A DNA stretch of 64,000 nucleotides from Streptomyces violaceoruber (GTDB taxonomy: Bacteria > Actinomycetota > Actinomycetes > Streptomycetales > Streptomycetaceae). The notes beneath the pieces are model-generated. The model did not search any database. It was given only the letters and a program-made list of their open reading frames with translations, and was not told the DNA's origin. The translations under genes were made by a program, and so were the position numbers. The number at the start of each line of letters is the position of its first letter. Position 1 is the first letter of the stretch. Where the stretch lies: assembly GCA_000720805.1 (NCBI GenBank), contig JODI01000031.1, positions 1 to 64,000 on the forward strand, read 5' to 3'. Shown piece after piece: positions 29,645-38,250 of this stretch.

Positions 29645-30934
29645 TCACGCCTTCGGTGCCACCTTGCTGAGCCCGTTGATGATGCGGTCCATCGCGTCGC
29701 CGCCCGTCGGGTCGGTCAGGTTGGCGAGCATCTTCAGGGTGAACTTCATCAGGACGGGGTGGGTCAGGCCGCGCTGGGCCGCGATCTTCATGACCTTCGG
29801 GTTGCCGATGAGCTTCACGAAGGCGCGGCCCAGCGTGTAGTAGCCGCCGTAGGTGTCCTTCAGGACACGCGGGTAGCGCTGGAGGGCCAGTTCGCGCCCC
29901 GCGGGTGTGGAGCGGGCGTGGGCCTGGACGATGACGTCGGCGGCGATCTGGCCGGACTCCATGGCGTAGGCGATGCCCTCGCCGTTGAAGGGGTTCACCA
30001 GACCGCCGGCGTCGCCGACCAGCAGCAGACCGCGCGTGTAGTGCGGTTGACGGTTGAAGGCCATGGGGAGGGCCGCGCCGCGGATGGGGCCCGTCATGTT
30101 GTCCGGGGTGTATCCCCAGTCCTCCGGCATCGACGCGCACCAGGCCTTCAACACCTCGCGCCAGTCCAGCTCCTTGAAGGAGTCGGAGGTGTTCAGGACA
30201 CCCAGGCCGACGTTCGACGTGCCGTCGCCCATGCCGAAGATCCAGCCGTAGCCGGGCAGGAGGCGGTCCTCGGCCCCGCGGCGGTCCCAGAGTTCCAGCC
30301 AGGACTCCAGGTAGTCGTCCTCGTGGCGCGGGGAGGTGAAGTACGTACGGACCGCGACGCCCATCGGGCGGTCCTCGCGACGGTGCAGGCCCATCGCCAG
30401 GGACAGCCGGGTGGAGTTGCCGTCGGCGGCCACCACCAGGGGCGCGTGGAAGGTGACCTCGCGCTTGTCACCCGTCTCGCCGAGCTTGGCGTTGACGCCG
30501 GTGATGCGGCCGGTGCGGTCGTCGACGATGGGTGCGCCCACGTTGCAGCGCTCGTACAGCCGCGCGCCCGCCTTCTGCGCCTGGCGGGCGAGCTGCTCGT
30601 CGAAGTCGTCGCGCTTGCGGACGAGGCCGTAGTCCGGGAAGGAGGCGAGATCCGGCCAGTCCAGCTGCAGCCGCACACCTCCGCCGATGATCCTCAGGCC
30701 CTTGTTGCGCAGCCAGCCGGCCTCCTCGGAGATGTCGATGCCCATCGCCACGAGCTGCTTGACCGCGCGCGGGGTGAGGCCGTCGCCGCACACCTTCTCG
30801 CGCGGGAACTCGGTCTTCTCCAGCAGGAGGACGTCGAGTCCGGCCTTGGCGAGGTGGTACGCGGTGGTGGAGCCGGCTGGCCCGGCGCCGACGACGATCA
30901 CATCGGCGGTGTTTTCGGAGAGGGGCTCGGTCAC
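29645..30934 (-). CDS. Geranylgeranyl reductase-family flavoprotein, MenJ-like menaquinone reductase
   Basis: The 429-residue FAD enzyme of the geranylgeranyl reductase family opens with the dinucleotide fold VIVVGAGPAGSTTAYHLAKAG. It has the family motif FPREKVCGDGLTPRAV and the FAD loop GLLLVGDAGGLVNPFNGEGIAYAM. Mycobacterial MenJ saturates an isoprene unit of menaquinone, and streptomycetes make partly saturated menaquinones. Proximity to menG and other quinone genes supports that role, although polyprenyl or lipid reduction is possible. It reads away from the GNAT gene, with 97 bases between the two starts. Confidence 0.82.
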   Translation of the reverse strand: MTEPLSENTADVIVVGAGPAGSTTAYHLAKAGLDVLLLEKTEFPREKVCGDGLTPRAVKQLVAMGIDISEEAGWLRNKGLRIIGGGVRLQLDWPDLASFPDYGLVRKRDDFDEQLARQAQKAGARLYERCNVGAPIVDDRTGRITGVNAKLGETGDKREVTFHAPLVVAADGNSTRLSLAMGLHRREDRPMGVAVRTYFTSPRHEDDYLESWLELWDRRGAEDRLLPGYGWIFGMGDGTSNVGLGVLNTSDSFKELDWREVLKAWCASMPEDWGYTPDNMTGPIRGAALPMAFNRQPHYTRGLLLVGDAGGLVNPFNGEGIAYAMESGQIAADVIVQAHARSTPAGRELALQRYPRVLKDTYGGYYTLGRAFVKLIGNPKVMKIAAQRGLTHPVLMKFTLKMLANLTDPTGGDAMDRIINGLSKVAPKA

Positions 30935-31031
30935 GGCGGGATCTCCCCAAGTTCGGAATCTGCGTGCCGACCGGCACTGGACATGGGCAGTCTATTCAGC
31001 AGAATTGATCACCCGGCTGAAGGGCTGCCCA

Positions 31032-31580
31032 GTGAACCGAGCTCTCCCCGTAGTACGGTTGCGCGTCCCGACCGACGAGGACGCCGTGGCCTGGCACCGG
31101 GCCTTCGCCCACCCGGACGTCATGGAGTTCCACGGCGGCAGGATCGCGGAACTCTCGGTCTACGAGGAGCTCACCGCCCGCCAGCGCCGGCACGACGCCG
31201 AGCGGGGCTTCTGCCTGTGGACCATGCTCGACGAGGCCGGGCAGGTCATCGGCTTCACCGGTGCCCAGCCGTGGGAGCAGGCCTGGGGCCCCAAAGGCGA
31301 GATCGAGATCGGCTGGCGGCTCGGGCGGGGGTACTGGGGCCGGGGGTACGCGACGGCGGCGGCACGGATCACGCTGGAACGGGTCACGGCGGCGGGCGTG
31401 CCGAGCGTGGTCGCCATGGTCGACGCGCGCAACACCCGGTCCGTCGCGGTGACCAAGCGGCTGGGCATGCGCCTCGCCGAGGTGTTCCGGACCCCGGCGG
31501 CGCCCCAGCGGGAGGGTCACTGCTACCGGCTCGACCTGAAGCAGCAGACGGCCACCAACACCGGCAGTCACCGAGAGTAG
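31032..31580 (+). CDS. GNAT family N-acetyltransferase (RimJ/RimL type)
   Basis: The 182-residue acyltransferase has the acetyl-CoA pyrophosphate loop in RGYWGRGYATAAARI and the closing beta-bulge region TRSVAVTKRLGMRLAEVF. These enzymes acetylate ribosomal-protein N-termini, antibiotics or amino acids, and the substrate is not evident. GTG 31032 follows AAGGG. It is divergent from the MenJ-like gene. Confidence 0.85.
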   Translation: MNRALPVVRLRVPTDEDAVAWHRAFAHPDVMEFHGGRIAELSVYEELTARQRRHDAERGFCLWTMLDEAGQVIGFTGAQPWEQAWGPKGEIEIGWRLGRGYWGRGYATAAARITLERVTAAGVPSVVAMVDARNTRSVAVTKRLGMRLAEVFRTPAAPQREGHCYRLDLKQQTATNTGSHRE

Positions 31581-31663
31581 TCGACTGTCACAGAAAGCCA
31601 CTCGCAGCTTCCGGGCGACACCGGGGCGGAGTTACCCTGCCAGTACCGCTGGGGGTGACATCT

Positions 31664-32017
31664 GTGCGTACAACACCCAAATCGCCCGGGGTGCGAGTGC
31701 CTAAGCTCGTCGGACTGATGGCCATGGACGCTCGCGAGGCAGCCGAGTCGGGCGGCGTTCTGCTCGCCGCTCCCGACCGCCCCGACTTCCCTCGCACCGT
31801 CGTCGACTACGTCGTACGGCAGTACCCGCCACCCGGAGCCGAGGTGCCGCGCGGCACCGTGGTCACCGTGTGGTTCGACTTCGGCGAGGGGGAGGGCGGC
31901 GGAGGCGCGGGCGTGCACGAACCACGGCTGCCCCGTCCGGGCGGAGGCGGTATACAGCGCGAGCTCGACGAGCCGGGAGATCCCTACGCCGTGGCCGGGT
32001 TCGGCTCGCTCTACTGA
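31664..32017 (+). CDS. Small PASTA-domain protein
   Basis: The 117-residue protein is essentially one PASTA domain (VRVPKLVGLMAMDAREAAESG, then VRQYPPPGAEVPRGTVVTVWF). A Gly/Pro-rich tail follows. PASTA domains bind muropeptides in penicillin-binding proteins and PknB-like kinases, but a stand-alone soluble copy with no signal peptide is uncommon and its partner is unknown. GTG 31664 has GGGGGTGA upstream. GTG 31655 is an alternative. The gene is followed by a repeat-rich spacer. Confidence 0.75.
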   Translation: MRTTPKSPGVRVPKLVGLMAMDAREAAESGGVLLAAPDRPDFPRTVVDYVVRQYPPPGAEVPRGTVVTVWFDFGEGEGGGGAGVHEPRLPRPGGGGIQRELDEPGDPYAVAGFGSLY

Positions 32018-32103
32018 TCGCGGGTCACCGGCCGGCGGTTGACGACCGGCGATTGCCGGCCGTCGGCAATAGCGGCTACTGGTCCGCCGACTGCCACCTA
32101 CCG

Positions 32104-32252
32104 CCCGTCGGCTACGGGCTATCGGCCGTCGGCTACGGGTTACGGCCGTCGGCTACGGGTTACGGCCGTCGGCTGCCGACTACCGCCCGCCGGCGCCACC
32201 GGCCGACGGCTACGACTACCCCCCGCCGGCGCCACCGGCCGACGGCTACGGC
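32104..32252. repeat. Compound tandem repeat between convergent genes
   Basis: Four 20-bp units of GGCCGTCGGCTACGGGTTAC type start at 32104, 32124, 32144 and 32164. Two 36-bp units (32181-32216 and 32217-32252, two mismatches) follow. The last one ends five bases before the menG stop. CCGTCGGC in the first set and GCCGACGG in the second are complementary, so the transcript could fold into large hairpins from either side. Confidence 0.85.
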
Positions 32253-32257
32253 TACGG

Positions 32258-32959
32258 CTACCGGCCGTCGGCCTTGAATCCCCGGTGCAGTGCCACGATG
32301 CCGCCGGTCAGGTTGCGCCAGGCCACTTTCGACCAGCCGGCCTTCTGCAGTCGCTGGGCGAGAGCGCTCTGGTCGGGCCAGGCGCGGATGGACTCGGCGA
32401 GGTAGACGTACGCGTCGGGATTCGAGGACACCGTGCGCGCGACCGGCGGCAGGGCGCGCATCAGGTACTCGGTGTAGACGGTCCTGAAGGGCGCCCAGGT
32501 CGGGTGCGAGAACTCGCAGATCACGACCCGGCCGCCGGGCTTGGTCACCCGGTACATCTCCCGCAGGGCGGCGTCGGTGTCCTGCACGTTGCGCAGCCCG
32601 AAGGAGATCGTGACGGCGTCGAAGGTGTCGTCCTTGAAGGGCAGCTTCGTCGCGTCGCCCGCGGTGAACGGCAGCCAGGTGTGCTTGCGCTTGCCGACCT
32701 GGAGCATGCCGAGCGAGAAGTCGCAGGGGACGACGTACGCGCCGGTGCGGGCGAAGGGCAGTGAGGACGTGGCCGTGCCGGCGGCCAGGTCCAGGACCTT
32801 CTGCGCGGGGCGGGCGTCGACGGCCTTGGCGACCTCCCTGCGCCAGACCCGGTCCTGGCCGAGCGAGAGCACGTCGTTCGTCAGGTCGTACCGTTCCGCC
32901 ACGTCGTCGAACATCGAGGCGACTTCGTGCGGCTGCTTGTTCAGGGAGGCGCGGGTCAC
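32258..32959 (-). CDS. menG: Demethylmenaquinone methyltransferase
   Basis: The 233-residue SAM-dependent C-methyltransferase of the UbiE/MenG family carries out the last step of menaquinone synthesis, methylating demethylmenaquinone. Motifs are [30 protein letters not shown] N-terminus, [12 protein letters not shown] (SAM loop) and the family signatures FGLRNVQD and [11 protein letters not shown] start it at GTG 32959, which gives the standard family N-terminus [13 protein letters not shown]. It precedes the exopolysaccharide genes in the opposite sense of transcription order and may have its own promoter. Confidence 0.93.
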   Translation of the reverse strand: MTRASLNKQPHEVASMFDDVAERYDLTNDVLSLGQDRVWRREVAKAVDARPAQKVLDLAAGTATSSLPFARTGAYVVPCDFSLGMLQVGKRKHTWLPFTAGDATKLPFKDDTFDAVTISFGLRNVQDTDAALREMYRVTKPGGRVVICEFSHPTWAPFRTVYTEYLMRALPPVARTVSSNPDAYVYLAESIRAWPDQSALAQRLQKAGWSKVAWRNLTGGIVALHRGFKADGR

Positions 32960-33003
32960 GGGCCCATTCTTGCGCACGGGCCCGCCGGGCTCGCCGCACG
33001 GGT

Positions 33004-34128
33004 TCACGGAACAAGCCGCGGTTCCTTCTTCCCGGCCACGTCCTCCACCCATCCGCACAGCAGGACGAACACCGCGATGAGCACCCAGCCGATGCCGAAC
33101 AGGAACCACTGGCTCTCCAGCGGCAGGTACCTCTCGAACGCCGGCACCTTCCAGAACTGGTCGATCAGCGGCACGGCGAGGATCAGCGCGATCTCGTGCC
33201 AGAGGTAGATCGTCACGGCCCGTCCGTTGAAGACCGTGACGGTCCGGTCGAGCCGCCGGAAGGTGGTCAGTCCCGCGAAGTCGATCCGGAAACGGGCCTT
33301 TGCCCACATCAGGAGCATCACGAAGCCGGCCGACCAGAACGCCTGCGCGAGCGGGATCTCGTCCAGGTCGTAGGTGCCGAACTCGGCCTGGTGGGAGAAG
33401 GCGTACCAGCCGCCGTAGCCGATCGCGGCGAGGGAGAGCACGACGACCGCGGCCGGTCTCATCCGCTGGAGCACGCCGTCGCGGTGGGCGAAGCCGAGGA
33501 TCCAGCAGAAGAGGTACGTCGACAGGTCCCACAGCGCGCTGCCGAGCCGGTTGTCCGGGCCCGACCGGACGAAGGTCAGGACCAGGATCGGGGAGAGGGA
33601 CAGCAGCAGCACCGGGAGGGGCGCGAGCCGGAAGACCTTCAGCAGGAGCGGGGAGAGGAGGACGAACCACAGGTACGTCCGCAGATACCAGAGGATCTCC
33701 CACGCCTGGGCGCCCCACTGGTTGCCCGGCGGATCGCCCAGCGGCACGATCCAGTAGACGATCTGCCAGCCCGGCATCCAGCCGTGGACCAGCATCGCGG
33801 TCACCACGAAGAGGCCCCAGAACCAGAACGGGGGGAGGAGCCGGCGCAGGCGGCTCCTCACCACCTGGGGCGCGGGACGTTCCAGGGACTTCGCCATCAG
33901 GGTGCCGGCCAGAGCGAACATGATCCCCATGGAGGGGAAGACCATGCCGGCCCAGGCCCAGCCGAAGGTGTGATAGGCCACGACGCGGGTCAGGGCCAGG
34001 GCCCTGAGGGTGTCGAAGTAACGGTCGCGACCCGCGGCCTCGGGCCGCGGCGGAGCACCGGCCTGCGGCAGCGGGGCCGTGTCAGCGAGCGGAACCGCTC
34101 GCACCGTGTTCTTGCTGTGCGCCCCCAT
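33004..34128 (-). CDS. Acyltransferase 3 family membrane protein
   Basis: The 374-residue protein has about ten transmembrane segments and the acyltransferase-3 start [22 protein letters not shown], whose His is the expected catalytic residue, plus [11 protein letters not shown]. Such proteins O-acylate sugars of exported polysaccharides. Its ATG shares one base with the stop of the upstream deacetylase/glycosyltransferase gene (TGATG), so the two are translationally coupled. It probably decorates that enzyme's polymer. Confidence 0.87.
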   Translation of the reverse strand: MGAHSKNTVRAVPLADTAPLPQAGAPPRPEAAGRDRYFDTLRALALTRVVAYHTFGWAWAGMVFPSMGIMFALAGTLMAKSLERPAPQVVRSRLRRLLPPFWFWGLFVVTAMLVHGWMPGWQIVYWIVPLGDPPGNQWGAQAWEILWYLRTYLWFVLLSPLLLKVFRLAPLPVLLLSLSPILVLTFVRSGPDNRLGSALWDLSTYLFCWILGFAHRDGVLQRMRPAAVVVLSLAAIGYGGWYAFSHQAEFGTYDLDEIPLAQAFWSAGFVMLLMWAKARFRIDFAGLTTFRRLDRTVTVFNGRAVTIYLWHEIALILAVPLIDQFWKVPAFERYLPLESQWFLFGIGWVLIAVFVLLCGWVEDVAGKKEPRLVP

Positions 34129-36431
34129 CACCCCACCCCCGCCGGGGTCCCGACCTCGCCGGTCCGCTTGAGTTTCTGCCACCTCAGGCGGCCGCCCGTG
34201 AGGGCGGTGATGCAGGAGTGGATGAGGACGAGGTACATCATCTGGCGGTAGGCCAGTTGTTGCAGCGGCATCATCAGCAGGAAGCGGTACTTCTCGCCGT
34301 CCAGACGGAAGGCGTACGCGGCGCAGACCAGTTGGATCCCCAGCACCGCGCACCACGCCAGCAGTGCCGCCTTCAGGTCGACGAAGATCATCGAGTAGAC
34401 GGTGAACACGTCGATGAGCGGGGCGAAGACCGGCGTGACGATCTGGAAGAGGACCACCAGCGGCATGCCGACCCGGCCGAAGCGGCCCGAAGGACCCTTG
34501 TCGGTGAGGGATTTGCGGTGCTTCCACAGCGCCTGCATGGTGCCATAGGACCAGCGGTAACGCTGGGACCACAGTTGCTTGAGGGAGCCCGGCGCCTCGG
34601 TCCAGGCTCGGGCGTGCTCCTGGTAGACGACCCGCCGGCCCGCGCGGTGCATGGCGATGGTGATGTCGGTGTCCTCGGCGAGGGTGTCCTCGCTCATCCC
34701 GCCGACCTCGAGCACCGCCTCCCGGCGGAACGCGCCGATCGCGCCCGGGATCGTCGGCATGCAACGCAGCAGGTCGTACATCCGGCGGTCGAGGTTGAAG
34801 CCCATCACGTATTCGATGTGCTGCCAGGCGCCGATGACGGTGTCGCGGTTTCCCACCTTGGCGTTGCCGGCGACCGCGCCGACCTCAGGGTCGGCGAAGG
34901 GCTGCACGAGCTGCCGTACGGTGTCGGCCTCGAAGACCGTGTCGCCGTCCATCATCACGACGATGTCGTGACTCGCGCTGCGCACACCGTTGTTGAGGGC
35001 GGCCGGCTTGCCCGCGTTCTCCTGGCGGATGACCCGGACGTTCGCCATGCCGAGTGAGTCGGCCGCGCTGCGGGCGATCTCGGAGGTGCCGTCGGTCGAG
35101 CCGTCGTCCACGACGATGATCTCGATCGGATGGGTGCTCCGCGCCAGCGACTTCAGGGTGTTGGCGATGCACTCCTTCTCGTTGTACGCCGGGACGATCA
35201 CGCTCACCGGCGGGGTGACCGGTGGCCCCCAGCTGAACCGGCGCTTGTTGCGCTGTCTGTAGTGGCGGCGGGCGAGGATCAGCATCATCCCGAAGCGGCC
35301 CATGACCGCCACGCCCACCACGGCCAGTCCGACCGACAGCGTGGGCACGGTCCACTCGGCGACGGCGACGGCGCCGACGAGGGCCTTCCCCTCGTAGAGG
35401 GTGGCGCCGGTGGCCTCGCGGTGCGCGGCCTGGAGCCGGGACGTGGCCGAACCCTGCGCCCCTCGTTGTCCGTTCGGCACGCCCGGGAGCTGTTCACCGG
35501 TCGCGCCCTGATCGGGGCCGGCCGCCCCCGACGCCTGCCGCCGGCTCGCGTTCTGCGCCTCGATGACCCCGCTGACGGTGGTGAAGGTGTAGCCCTTCGC
35601 CTTCATCTTCTTGATGTACACCGGCAGCGCCTCGACCGTCTGCTCGCGGTCGCCACCCGCGTCGTGCATGAGCACCGAGGCGCCCGAAGTCCCCGACGGG
35701 GTGGCCCACTCGACGATCTTGGAGACGCCAGGCTTCTTCCAGTCGTCACTGTCGGTGTCGACGAAGACGCTGGTGTAGCCGTCCGCGCCGAGTTCCTTGT
35801 AGACGGGCCAGCTGTAGTTGTCGACGGCGTCCGTCTTCGAGGAGTACGGCGCCCGGAACAGCGTGGTCGTGATACCGGCCGCGCCCGCCAGTGCGAGCTG
35901 CGTCTGTGTCATCTCGCGCCGGAGGCGGGCCTCGCTCTGGTAGGAGAGGTCGACATGGGTGAACGTGTGGACGCCCACCTCGTTGCCCTGCTCGACCATG
36001 TCCTCCACGATGTCCGGGTAGCGCGAGACCATCGATCCGACCAGGAAGAACGTGGCCGGGACGTCGTACTGGTCGAGGATCTTCAGGACGTCGGGGGTGT
36101 ACGTCGGGTTCGGGCCGTCGTCGAAGGTGAGCGCGATCGTCTTCGCCGGGACGGAGACCGTCGTGGCCTGGCCGCCCCGGAAGGTGATGATCGGCCCGCC
36201 GTCGAGGATCGTGTCGGGGACCTCGCTGGCGCTCGCTCCGTCGCGCACGCGCTGGTCGCCGCCGACCTCGGCGCGCAGATAGCCGTCCAGCAGCATCACG
36301 CTGGTCAGTGCGAGCAGGAGTAGTCCGGCGAGGATGACCCGGGGTTTCTGCAGTGCCGCGGCCTTGCCCGCCGCCCGTTCGATCCGGGTGGGGGCGCGTC
36401 GGCGGCGGCGTGGGGGTGTCGTCGTGGTCAT
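34128..36431 (-). CDS. Polysaccharide deacetylase-glycosyltransferase 2 fusion, MatB/PgaBC-like
   Basis: This 767-residue protein has an N-terminal anchor at about residues 30-50. A NodB-type deacetylase follows at about 95-285, with TFDDGPNPTY and HTFTHVDLS for metal binding. After a membrane segment near 365-385 comes a processive GT2 synthase with VDDGS, MDGDT, EDTD and QRYRW, followed by C-terminal helices. The combination matches MatB of S. coelicolor, which makes a beta-1,6-GlcNAc-type polymer for mycelial adhesion, so a partly deacetylated poly-GlcNAc is the likely product. The preceding small membrane protein gene ends 17 bases upstream. Confidence 0.9.
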   Translation of the reverse strand: MTTTTPPRRRRRAPTRIERAAGKAAALQKPRVILAGLLLLALTSVMLLDGYLRAEVGGDQRVRDGASASEVPDTILDGGPIITFRGGQATTVSVPAKTIALTFDDGPNPTYTPDVLKILDQYDVPATFFLVGSMVSRYPDIVEDMVEQGNEVGVHTFTHVDLSYQSEARLRREMTQTQLALAGAAGITTTLFRAPYSSKTDAVDNYSWPVYKELGADGYTSVFVDTDSDDWKKPGVSKIVEWATPSGTSGASVLMHDAGGDREQTVEALPVYIKKMKAKGYTFTTVSGVIEAQNASRRQASGAAGPDQGATGEQLPGVPNGQRGAQGSATSRLQAAHREATGATLYEGKALVGAVAVAEWTVPTLSVGLAVVGVAVMGRFGMMLILARRHYRQRNKRRFSWGPPVTPPVSVIVPAYNEKECIANTLKSLARSTHPIEIIVVDDGSTDGTSEIARSAADSLGMANVRVIRQENAGKPAALNNGVRSASHDIVVMMDGDTVFEADTVRQLVQPFADPEVGAVAGNAKVGNRDTVIGAWQHIEYVMGFNLDRRMYDLLRCMPTIPGAIGAFRREAVLEVGGMSEDTLAEDTDITIAMHRAGRRVVYQEHARAWTEAPGSLKQLWSQRYRWSYGTMQALWKHRKSLTDKGPSGRFGRVGMPLVVLFQIVTPVFAPLIDVFTVYSMIFVDLKAALLAWCAVLGIQLVCAAYAFRLDGEKYRFLLMMPLQQLAYRQMMYLVLIHSCITALTGGRLRWQKLKRTGEVGTPAGVG

Positions 36432-36448
36432 GGGTGGCTGCGTTCCGG

Positions 36449-36859
36449 TCAGTCGGCGACCGTGGTGGCGGACGCGGTCGGTGCGGAACTGGGCCGGGCG
36501 CCGGTCGCGGTGCCCGTGGGCGGAGGGCCGACGGGCCTCGCCGGTGGGGTTCCCGTACGGCCCTGAGGCTGGGCTCCGCCCGAACCAGAGCGCTGGGGAC
36601 CGCCCTGTCCGCCGGCGAACGGCACCAGCGAGGACGGGTTGACCGAGGTGCCGATGCCCATGAAGGCCATGCCGAGCACGACCGCGTACCCGAGACAGGC
36701 GACACCGACCAGGGTGCCGATCCGGCGCAGCAGCTTCGACCTGCGGCCGGAGTTGTCCACGAACACGGGCCCTTCGGCGGACCCGTTGCCGCGTTTGCGG
36801 CGGCGACCGCGCACAGGTGCGGCAGCGGCGCGGTTTTCGATGGCGGGCTCAGAATGCAT
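36449..36859 (-). CDS. Small single-span membrane protein of the polysaccharide operon
   Basis: The 136-residue protein has a basic N-terminus (RGRRRKRGNG), one transmembrane helix at about residues 48-70 and a long disordered Pro/Gly/Thr/Ala-rich outer tail. I do not recognise a family. Position as first gene of a coupled set with the deacetylase/glycosyltransferase fusion and the acyltransferase suggests a helper of synthesis or export. Confidence 0.7.
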   Translation of the reverse strand: MHSEPAIENRAAAAPVRGRRRKRGNGSAEGPVFVDNSGRRSKLLRRIGTLVGVACLGYAVVLGMAFMGIGTSVNPSSLVPFAGGQGGPQRSGSGGAQPQGRTGTPPARPVGPPPTGTATGARPSSAPTASATTVAD

Positions 36860-37176
36860 TCCCCGGATATTAGGGATTCTTCATGTGTCCTAAACTCAGG
36901 TTTTCCTGTGAACGCTCCATGAGAAACTCCTCAACCTGTTCCTTTCCTGAGAGATTCCAAGAAACCCTGCGCAAATCGCACTGGAGGGAAAGGAGTTGGA
37001 TGTCCGGATTGCGTACACCAAAAGACCTGTTTACCCCTTCTGTCCACGCGGTGTCCGGGTGGTGCCCGCGTGGTCGCTGTCCGCGCGACGGCCGACCGGA
37101 CGTGAGACATTTCCGCTCCGGACACGTTGTTTATTCATGTCCGGAGACAGAACTCATGAGAGCGGGTGGATACGCG
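36860..37176. other. Divergent intergenic region, relatively AT-rich
   Basis: These 317 bases separate the polysaccharide operon and the GH18-like gene. The first 110 bases are notably less GC-rich than the genes. TGTCCGG occurs at 37001, 37052 and 37138, with CCGGACA at 37118. No gene was recognised. Confidence 0.5.
37116..37146 (+). promoter_or_regulatory. Inverted repeat before the GH18-like gene
   Basis: CTCCGGACA and TGTCCGGAG form perfect nine-base arms around a 13-base AT-rich centre, CGTTGTTTATTCA. The repeat ends 30 bases before the chosen ATG. The AT-rich centre could be a -10 region flanked by an operator, or the arms could form an RNA hairpin. The regulator is unknown. Confidence 0.45.
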
Positions 37177-38247
37177 ATGCGGACTCTCCTGAAGCCGGCG
37201 GCAGGGCTCACCTGCCTGTTCGCGCTGGCCACCGCGGGGTGCTCCGCGGGATCCGACGGCACGTCGGACACGGCACCCGAGGTGTCCAAGAACGCCGGCT
37301 CCTCCCCCAACGACCCCTCGGACCCCTCGGACCCCTCGGACGCCTCGGCCCCCTCCGGCCAGGAGACGGCCACCGCCTACGCCCCCTACGTCAGTGCCAC
37401 GGAGGCGTCCGACCTCGACTCCAACGGCTCCCCCACGACGTACCAACTCGCCTTCGTGATCTCCGACGGCAGCGGTTGCACACCGAAGTGGAACGGCACC
37501 CGCGCGATCGGCGACTCCAGGCTGAAGTCCCGGACATCGCGGCTCACTCAGGGCGGCGCCACGGTCCGTGTCTCCTTCGGCGGGGCGTCCGGCGAGGAGC
37601 TGGCGGCGACCTGTGACAGCGCGTCCGAGCTGGCGGCGGCGTACGGCGAGGCGCTGGACGCGGCCGGCTCCACCCAGGCCGACTTCGACATCGAGGGCGA
37701 CGAACTGACCGACGACCGCTCGGTCGGCCTGCGCTCCGAGGCGATCGCACTGCTGCAGAAGGAACGCACCGACCTCGGCGTCTCCTTCACCCTCCCGGTG
37801 ATGCCGTCCGGCCTCGACGCCGACAGCCTCGCCCTCCTGGCGTCCGCCAACGAGCACGACGTCCAGGTCTCCACCGTCAACCTCATGACGATGAACTACG
37901 GGGAGTCGTACGACGGCGACATGGGCGACTACGCCCTCACCTCGGCGAAAGCCGCGCACACCCAGCTGAAGAAGGTCTTCGGCCTGTCCGACGCGGCCGC
38001 CTGGCGGGGCATGGCCCTCACCTCGATGATCGGCGTCAACGACGTCGCGGGGGAGACGTTCACCGTCGCGGACGCTGCCCAGGTCCGCACCTTCGCCGAG
38101 GAGAAGAAGCTCGCCTGGGTGTCGATGTGGTCGGCCCTCCGCGACCAGCAGTGCGAGGGCGACGACGCCGCGTCCGACGACGCGGCCACCGACTGCAGCG
38201 GGGTGAGGCAGAGTCCGGGGGCGTTCGCGCAGGCCTTCGCCGGCTGA
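37177..38247 (+). CDS. GH18-like (chitinase-family) lipoprotein
   Basis: The 356-residue secreted protein has a lipoprotein signal (LFALATAGC, Cys 22), a PSDPSDPSD spacer and a GH18-type barrel from about residue 65. The acidic motif ADFDIEGDE fits the family DxDxE with the catalytic Glu, and VRVSFGGASGEELA matches the preceding SxGG strand. Such bacterial GH18 lipoproteins act on chitin or other GlcNAc polymers. The divergent neighbour makes a GlcNAc-type polymer, so trimming of that polymer is an attractive but untested role. ATG 37177 has GGGTGGA six bases upstream; ATG 37156 is possible. Confidence 0.82.
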   Translation: MRTLLKPAAGLTCLFALATAGCSAGSDGTSDTAPEVSKNAGSSPNDPSDPSDPSDASAPSGQETATAYAPYVSATEASDLDSNGSPTTYQLAFVISDGSGCTPKWNGTRAIGDSRLKSRTSRLTQGGATVRVSFGGASGEELAATCDSASELAAAYGEALDAAGSTQADFDIEGDELTDDRSVGLRSEAIALLQKERTDLGVSFTLPVMPSGLDADSLALLASANEHDVQVSTVNLMTMNYGESYDGDMGDYALTSAKAAHTQLKKVFGLSDAAAWRGMALTSMIGVNDVAGETFTVADAAQVRTFAEEKKLAWVSMWSALRDQQCEGDDAASDDAATDCSGVRQSPGAFAQAFAG

Positions 38248-38250
38248 GCG

